From NCBI RefSeq assembly GCF_007992175.1, contig NZ_BJZT01000006.1, forward strand, positions 62,001-126,000: 64,000 nucleotides of DNA, given 5' to 3'. Made by a program: the position numbers and the translations under genes. This DNA is from Methylobacterium haplocladii (GTDB lineage: Bacteria > Pseudomonadota > Alphaproteobacteria > Rhizobiales > Beijerinckiaceae). Position 1 is the first letter of the stretch, and each line of letters begins with the position of its first letter. Below, one piece after another: positions 59,406 through 64,000 of the stretch. The notes beneath the pieces were generated by a model. That model was not told the origin of the DNA and made no database searches. It worked only from the letters and a program-made list of their open reading frames with translations.

Positions 59406-61766
59406 ATGAAGTACCAGCCTGACGAGTCGGGCGGCGACGCCCCCGAGCAGCCCGCAGCCCTCTCGATCGCCGCCCGTGCCATGGCCTCCCTGAGGCCGGA
59501 GGCGGCCGCCTACAGCTCCGGCCTGAACCCCGAGCAGCGCCGCGCCGTCGAGGCGACGGAGGGTCCGGTCCTCGTGCTGGCGGGCGCCGGCACCGGCAAG
59601 ACCCGCGTCCTCACGACGCGGATCGCCCACCTCATCGCGACGGGCAAGGCCCGGCCCTACGACATCCTGTCGGTGACCTTCACCAACAAGGCCGCCCGGG
59701 AGATGAAGCACCGGATCGGATCGCTGATCGGGCCGGCGGGCGAGGGCATGCCCTGGCTCGGCACCTTCCACGCCATCGGCACCAAGATCCTTCGGCGCCA
59801 CGCCGAACTCGTCGGGCTGAAATCCGACTTCACCATCCTCGGCATGGACGACCAGCTCCGCCTGATGAAGCAGGTCATCCTCGACCAGAACATCGACGAG
59901 AAGCGCTGGCCGGCCCGCGCCCTCGGCCACGTCATCGACGGCTGGAAGAACCGCGGCCTGCTGCCGGAGCAGGTGCCGCCGGGGGAGGCCCAGGCCTTCG
60001 CCTTCGGCAAGGGGGGCGCCCTCTACACCGCCTACCAAGCCCGGCTCGCCACCCTGAACGCCGCCGATTTCGGCGATCTGCTGCTGCTCTGCCTCAAGCT
60101 GTGGCGGGAGAACCCCGACGTCCTGGAGAACTACCAGAACCGGTTCCGCTACATCCTCGTCGACGAGTACCAGGATACCAACGTCGCCCAATACCTCTGG
60201 CTCAGGCTCCTCGCGCAACTCCGAAAAAACGTCTGCTGCGTCGGCGACGACGACCAGTCGATCTACGGTTGGCGCGGCGCCGAAGTCGATAACATCCTGC
60301 GCTTCGAGCACGATTTTCCCGGCGCCGTCGTGGTGCGCCTGGAGCGCAACTATCGCTCCACGGGCCACATCCTCGCCGCCGCCTCCGGACTGATCGCCAA
60401 GAACGAGAGCCGGCTCGGCAAGACCCTGCGGACCGAAGCCGAGCCCGGTGAACAGGTCACCGTCACCGGCGCCTGGGATTCGGAGGAGGAGGCGCGGGGT
60501 CTCGGCGAGGAGATCGAGCAGCTCCAACGGAAACAGCACCCGCTCTCCGAGATCGCCGTGCTGGTGCGGATCTCCGCGCAGATGCGCGAGATCGAGGACC
60601 GCTTCGTCCAGCTCGGCCTGCCCTACCGCGTCATCGGCGGCCCGCGCTTCTACGAGCGCGCCGAGATCCGCGACGCGCTGGCCTACCTACGGGTCACCGC
60701 CAACCCTGCCGACGACCTCGCCTTCGAGCGCATCTTCAACACGCCGAAGCGGGGCCTCGGCGACGCGACCCTGCAGGTGCTCCACGCCTATTCCCGCGCC
60801 GAGCGCATCCCGCTCCTCGCCGCCTCCCGAAAACTCATCGAGACCGACGAGCTGAAGCCCCGCGCCCGCTCGATGCTGCGCGGCCTCGTCGAGAGCTTTT
60901 CGCGGTGGGCGCGGCTGGTGGAGACGCAGCCGCAATCGGAGGTGGCGCAGACCATTCTCGAAGAGTCGGGTTACACCGACATGTGGAAGAAGGACCGCTC
61001 GGCCGACGCCGCCGGCCGGCTCGAGAACCTCAAGGAGTTCGTCCGCTCGATGGAGGAGTTTCCGGATCTCGGCGCCTTCCTCGAACACGTCTCCCTCGTC
61101 ATGGAGGCGAGCGAGACGGAGGGCGCGGACCGCGTCTCGCTGATGACGCTGCACGCCGCCAAGGGCCTGGAATTCGACACCGTGTTTTTGCCGGGTTGGG
61201 AGGACGGCCTGTTCCCGAACCAGCGGGCACTGGACGAGAGCGGCCGTGCGGGCTTGGAAGAAGAGCGCCGCCTGGCCCATGTCGGGCTGACCCGCGCCCG
61301 GAAGCGCGCGAAGCTCAGCTTCGCCGTGAACCGGCGTATCCACGGGATGTGGAACTCCACCATCCCCTCGCGCTTCATCGACGAGTTGCCGCCCGGCGCC
61401 GTCGAGGTGCTCGACGCGCCCGCCCATTTCCAGGCCGGCGCCTCGCGCTTCGACCGCAACCCGACGCCGTTCGGCTCGTCCTACGGCACGCCGGGCTGGC
61501 AGAGGGCGCAGGCCAATACCGGCCAGAAGTTCGGGGGCACCTTCGGCAGCGGGACGACGGGCCGCTCCGGTGGGCCCCGCCAGATCGAGGGCGAGCTGGT
61601 GGCGAAATCCACCGGCTCGGCCTCGACGTTCTCGGAACAGATGCGCGTCTTCCACACCAAGTTCGGCCCGGGAACAGTCGCCGGAGTCGACGGCAACAAG
61701 CTCACCGTTGACTTCGACAAGGCCGGCCGCAAGATGGTGCTCGACAGCTTCGTCCAACCTGGATGA
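59406..61766 (+). CDS. uvrD: UvrD/PcrA-type DNA helicase
   Basis: The 786-residue protein has all superfamily 1A motifs: Walker A VLAGAGTGKTRVL, motif II VDEYQDTN, motif III VGDDDQSIYGWRGAE, motif IV LERNYRST, motif V TLHAAKGLEFDTVFLPG and motif VI VGLTRARKRA. The C-terminus has a Tudor-like segment (GTVAGVDGNKLTVDFD) that in PcrA binds RNA polymerase. It unwinds DNA 3' to 5' in nucleotide excision and mismatch repair. The start follows CAGGGATGCCCGA; the 40 N-terminal residues are variable. Confidence 0.93.
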   Translation: MKYQPDESGGDAPEQPAALSIAARAMASLRPEAAAYSSGLNPEQRRAVEATEGPVLVLAGAGTGKTRVLTTRIAHLIATGKARPYDILSVTFTNKAAREMKHRIGSLIGPAGEGMPWLGTFHAIGTKILRRHAELVGLKSDFTILGMDDQLRLMKQVILDQNIDEKRWPARALGHVIDGWKNRGLLPEQVPPGEAQAFAFGKGGALYTAYQARLATLNAADFGDLLLLCLKLWRENPDVLENYQNRFRYILVDEYQDTNVAQYLWLRLLAQLRKNVCCVGDDDQSIYGWRGAEVDNILRFEHDFPGAVVVRLERNYRSTGHILAAASGLIAKNESRLGKTLRTEAEPGEQVTVTGAWDSEEEARGLGEEIEQLQRKQHPLSEIAVLVRISAQMREIEDRFVQLGLPYRVIGGPRFYERAEIRDALAYLRVTANPADDLAFERIFNTPKRGLGDATLQVLHAYSRAERIPLLAASRKLIETDELKPRARSMLRGLVESFSRWARLVETQPQSEVAQTILEESGYTDMWKKDRSADAAGRLENLKEFVRSMEEFPDLGAFLEHVSLVMEASETEGADRVSLMTLHAAKGLEFDTVFLPGWEDGLFPNQRALDESGRAGLEEERRLAHVGLTRARKRAKLSFAVNRRIHGMWNSTIPSRFIDELPPGAVEVLDAPAHFQAGASRFDRNPTPFGSSYGTPGWQRAQANTGQKFGGTFGSGTTGRSGGPRQIEGELVAKSTGSASTFSEQMRVFHTKFGPGTVAGVDGNKLTVDFDKAGRKMVLDSFVQPG

Positions 61767-62143
61767 GGCGTCCCGCCGGGCTTTTGCGAGTCCGGCCGGT
61801 ATCGCCCCGAAGCGGGCGAGCGAGGGCGATGGTGTTGACGGCGATCCCGTCATTCCGGTCCACCTCAGGTGCCGACGAGGCGCCTCCCTTTCTGCCCCTC
61901 CAAGCCAACGTCGCAATCGTCTCGCGAGTCATACGCGCGTCGTGCGGCTCTGCGATGTGCGTTGCTCGGAAGACGCAGTCCACAGGTCTCGCGCATGTCG
62001 TGGGAACTGTTGGAGGGGCTTTGGCTTTGCTCTTGCAAGACTTCGCGTACAGTCGCAGTAAAAGGAGCTCGGCAGTGTAAGTTCAGACAGGTCGAAAGAT
62101 TTTCCAGTCTCAGGGCATCAAGGTCCAGGTGGAGTGTTGATCG
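61767..62143. other. Intergenic region between the helicase gene and phoH
   Basis: This 377-bp stretch has no gene I can defend. The short frames in it are not family-like. It holds the phoH promoter, probably near the AT-richer segment GGCTTTGCTCTTGCAAGACT around 62020-62050. GGTGGAG lies 12 bases before the phoH start. Confidence 0.4.
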
Positions 62144-62860
62144 ATGAAAAGACGACGCGCACGGCTTGAACTGGTTGAAGATCGTACCGCACGCCTACAC
62201 CGCACCCGTTTCGACGAAGAACGCCATCTCGCCCCGATCCAACCGCTGACAGACCGGCAAGGCGAATACCTCGACGCCCTCGCCGTCTCCCAACAGGTCA
62301 TCGTCCTGGGGCCGGCCGGCACCGGCAAGACCTACATCGCGGGGACCCGTGCCGCGGATCTACTCAGACAACGGCGCATCGCGAAAGTCATCATCACCCG
62401 CCCCAACGTCGCCTCGGGCCGCAGCCTCGGCTTCTTTCCCGGCAGCCTCGAGGAAAAGATCGCCCCCTGGGTTGCGCCGCTGACCGAGACCATGAAGGAG
62501 CGCATGGGCGCCGCCGCCTTCGAGATCGCCCTCAAGACCGGCGACATCGAGATCGTGCCCTTCGAGGTGATGCGCGGGCGCACCTTCAAGAACTGCCTCG
62601 TGATCCTGGACGAGGCCCAGAACACCACGGTCGCCGAGATCAAGATGTTTCTGACCCGCATCGGCGACGATTGCCAGGTGATCATCAACGGCGACGTTTC
62701 GCAGACCGACCTGCGCGAGACCTCGGGCCTGCGCACCGTGATCCATCTCGTGAAGAGCCGGCTGATGAACATCCCCATCGTCGAATTCACCCTCGACGAC
62801 ATCGTCCGCTCGGGCGCCTGCGCGGAATGGGTGCGCGCCTTCGAGGAAGCGAAGCTCTGA
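62144..62860 (+). CDS. PhoH-like ATPase (short form)
   Basis: The 238-residue protein has Walker A VLGPAGTGKTYIA, ITRPNVASGRSLGFFPG, Walker B NCLVILDEAQN and the sensor block GDVSQTDLRETSGL. These are hallmark blocks of PhoH, a phosphate-starvation-linked ATPase of the superfamily 1 type with RNA-related roles. It is about 100 residues shorter than the usual PhoH that sits with ybeY in alphaproteobacteria, because it lacks the N-terminal domain. It stands alone. Confidence 0.88.
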   Translation: MKRRRARLELVEDRTARLHRTRFDEERHLAPIQPLTDRQGEYLDALAVSQQVIVLGPAGTGKTYIAGTRAADLLRQRRIAKVIITRPNVASGRSLGFFPGSLEEKIAPWVAPLTETMKERMGAAAFEIALKTGDIEIVPFEVMRGRTFKNCLVILDEAQNTTVAEIKMFLTRIGDDCQVIINGDVSQTDLRETSGLRTVIHLVKSRLMNIPIVEFTLDDIVRSGACAEWVRAFEEAKL

Positions 62861-63118
62861 CGCGGAGCGGTTCGACCCTTGGGCGTCGAACCGCTCTTCG
62901 CGCCGCGTGGCCGCTTGTTCATGATGGGACGCCGGTGGGAGCGCCGCGTGCTGCCGGCCGAGCGTCCGTCGGAAAAAGCTCGGCGAATGCCGCACCCGTG
63001 ATGCAACGACATCGGGGGCTGAGGGGTTGAGGCCCCGAACACGGTTCATTCTATCGTTGTACGCAGGGGTAGAACGAACCGGTCGCTTCGCCTTTGAAAA
63101 TAAGAATTGGAGTTCTTC

Positions 63119-63367
63119 GTGAGGAAACTGACTTTTGCCGTGGCCGTTCTGGCATCGCTCGGCGGCGCCGCTTTCGCGACCTCGGCTTCGGCTGCTCCGG
63201 GAGCTCCGATGGGCGTGACCGCCCCCGAGACCACCTCGACCGTGCGCATGGACCGCATGGAGCGCCGCATGATGCACCGTCACATGGAGCGCAAGATGAT
63301 GCGCCGTCACATGGAGCGGAAGATGATGCGCCGCGACATGAACCGCCGCATGATGAACCGCATGTAA
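63119..63367 (+). CDS. Secreted Met/Arg-rich repeat protein
   Basis: The 82-residue product starts at GTG 63119, with GGAG six bases before it. It has a signal peptide (KLTFAVAVLASLGGAAFATSASA) and a mature tail made of repeats: MDRMERRMMHRH, MERKMMRRH, MERKMMRRD, MNRRMMNRM. Met- and His-rich repeats like this often bind copper or silver, but here Arg is also very abundant, so nucleic acid or membrane binding is possible too. A strong terminator follows directly. I do not recognise a named family. Confidence 0.75.
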   Translation: MRKLTFAVAVLASLGGAAFATSASAAPGAPMGVTAPETTSTVRMDRMERRMMHRHMERKMMRRHMERKMMRRDMNRRMMNRM

Positions 63368-63373
63368 TCGACG

Positions 63374-63400
63374 AAAAAGGGGCCCTCCGGGGCCCCTTCC
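63374..63400 (+). terminator. Intrinsic terminator after the Met/Arg repeat gene
   Basis: AAGGGGCCC and GGGCCCCTT pair exactly around a TCCG loop (63377-63398), preceded by an A-run and followed by CCTACG. The stem is strong; the T-run is short. It lies seven bases after the stop codon. Confidence 0.8.
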
Positions 63401-63572
63401 TACGTCCGGCATTCCATCCTGCGAACCACGGGCGAAGCGGTCCGGCGCGATCATGTCGTCAGTCCGGATTTGGCCCTCGCTGGCTTCGCTCTGGCGACGA
63501 TGACGGAAGCGACACGCCCGGCCCTTGCACGTTACAGGGCCTCATGCCAGCTTGACGTGTCCGTGAAGGACG

Positions 63573-63841
63573 ATGTGGGAGAGCCCAGGCCGGTGCGAAC
63601 CGGTCATGGCGCCGACGGAGCAACCACCCCCGGAACCTCTCAGGCACAATCACCGCATCGTTGGACATCTGGAGAGAGGCGCCGACCGTGCTTTCGCAAA
63701 ACCGACCCGGCGCCATCGAGGCCTGGGTTTGAGTCCCGATGATCGGGAGCTTTGCGAGAGATGCGCCGGAGTCCACCGAAAGAGAAACCTCCCCGCCCCG
63801 GCAGTGTGAGGGAAGCTCTCAGGTACCCGCGACAGATGGGG
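63573..63841 (+). promoter_or_regulatory. gcvT leader: Tandem glycine riboswitch before gcvT
   Basis: The first aptamer (about 63573-63683) has GGGAGAGCC, GGCGCCGACGGAGCAA, ACCTCTCAGGCACAAT and TTGGACATCTGGAGAGAGG, the conserved parts of the glycine aptamer. The second (about 63743-63841) has CACCGAAAGAGAAACC, AGCTCTCAGGTACCC and GACAGATGGGG, in the same order but more diverged. A linker of about 60 nt separates them. Tandem glycine riboswitches usually turn on the glycine cleavage genes when glycine is high. Confidence 0.9.
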
Positions 63842-63894
63842 GTAACCGGCCGGCCGCGAGGGCCAGGCCGGGGACCGATCGTCGTGGAGAGCCG

Positions 63895-64000
63895 ATGAGC
63901 CCGGACACCGCTGAGATCACCCGCCCGAGCCCTCCCCCGTCGGAGGCATTGAAGCGCACGCCGCTTCATGCGCTGCACCTGCGCCACGGCGCCAAGATGG
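63895..64000 (+). CDS. gcvT: Aminomethyltransferase of the glycine cleavage system, N-terminal part (cut by window edge)
   Basis: Only the first 35 residues are in the window. They end LKRTPLHALHLRHGAKM, which matches the start of GcvT, after a variable Pro-rich leader (SPDTAEITRPSPPPSEA). GcvT is the T-protein that releases ammonia and passes the methylene group to tetrahydrofolate. GGAGAGCCG lies before the ATG. The glycine riboswitch upstream supports the call. The rest of the glycine cleavage operon should follow to the right. Confidence 0.88.
   Translation, partial: MSPDTAEITRPSPPPSEALKRTPLHALHLRHGAKM

Overview
This window is a high-GC chromosomal segment from an alphaproteobacterium of the order Hyphomicrobiales (Rhizobiales), and a Methylobacteriaceae member is my best guess. 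The evidence is the mltA / Tim44-like / secB neighbourhood, a complete acpXL-to-lpxXL very-long-chain lipid A cluster, a Kdo 3-hydroxylase gene, a small heat-shock gene behind a ROSE-like RNA thermometer, and several families of intergenic palindromic repeats. The genus is inferred, not proven. I see no rRNA, tRNA, CRISPR array, complete insertion sequence or prophage, and the window reads mostly as ordinary core chromosome.

Layout. 1-3.1 kb: mltA (cut by the window edge) and a Tim44-like gene on the minus strand, divergent from secB, then a small gene and an orphan cheY. 3.4-9.8 kb: ribF, several small unknowns, a secreted unknown protein, and a DUF3311 / sodium:solute symporter pair. 9.9-16.6 kb: xerC, then two divergent paralogous membrane histidine kinases, one coupled to a REC-GGDEF-EAL regulator and one to a single-domain response regulator. 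16.6-27.4 kb: an envelope region with an HTH gene, the Kdo hydroxylase gene, an orphan higA-type antitoxin, an AI-2E exporter family gene, and the acpXL cluster (acyl carrier protein, dehydratase, two ketosynthase-fold proteins, ketoreductase, two small proteins, an MDR dehydrogenase and the acyltransferase).

27.4-33.9 kb: monooxygenase-like protein, M29 aminopeptidase, DUF2218 protein, Hsp20, alpha/beta hydrolase, DJ-1/PfpI protein and an APC permease. 34.0-39.8 kb: selD and a PhnD-like ABC transporter (two binding proteins, ATPase, fused permease), with a composite repeat on each side in inverted orientation. 39.8-46.7 kb: a second AI-2E family protein, an orphan pxpA and three overlapping glycosyltransferase genes. 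46.8-52.6 kb: a cytochrome b / molybdoenzyme pair, a DUF2252 protein, a thiamine-binding family protein, dinB and an AraC regulator. 52.6-64 kb: a TonB-dependent receptor, a large AsmA protein, a uvrD-type helicase, phoH, a Met/Arg repeat protein, and a tandem glycine riboswitch before gcvT, which runs off the right edge.

The most interesting points are: (1) the first ketosynthase-fold protein of the acpXL cluster lacks the active-site cysteine and sits with an intact ketosynthase, which suggests a chain-length-factor-like pair; (2) a 20-bp hairpin with a UUCG loop lies between acpXL and the rest of its operon; (3) selD and a probable selenium-oxyanion importer form a module bounded by inverted composite repeats; (4) the divergent kinase/regulator module looks like a local c-di-GMP switch.
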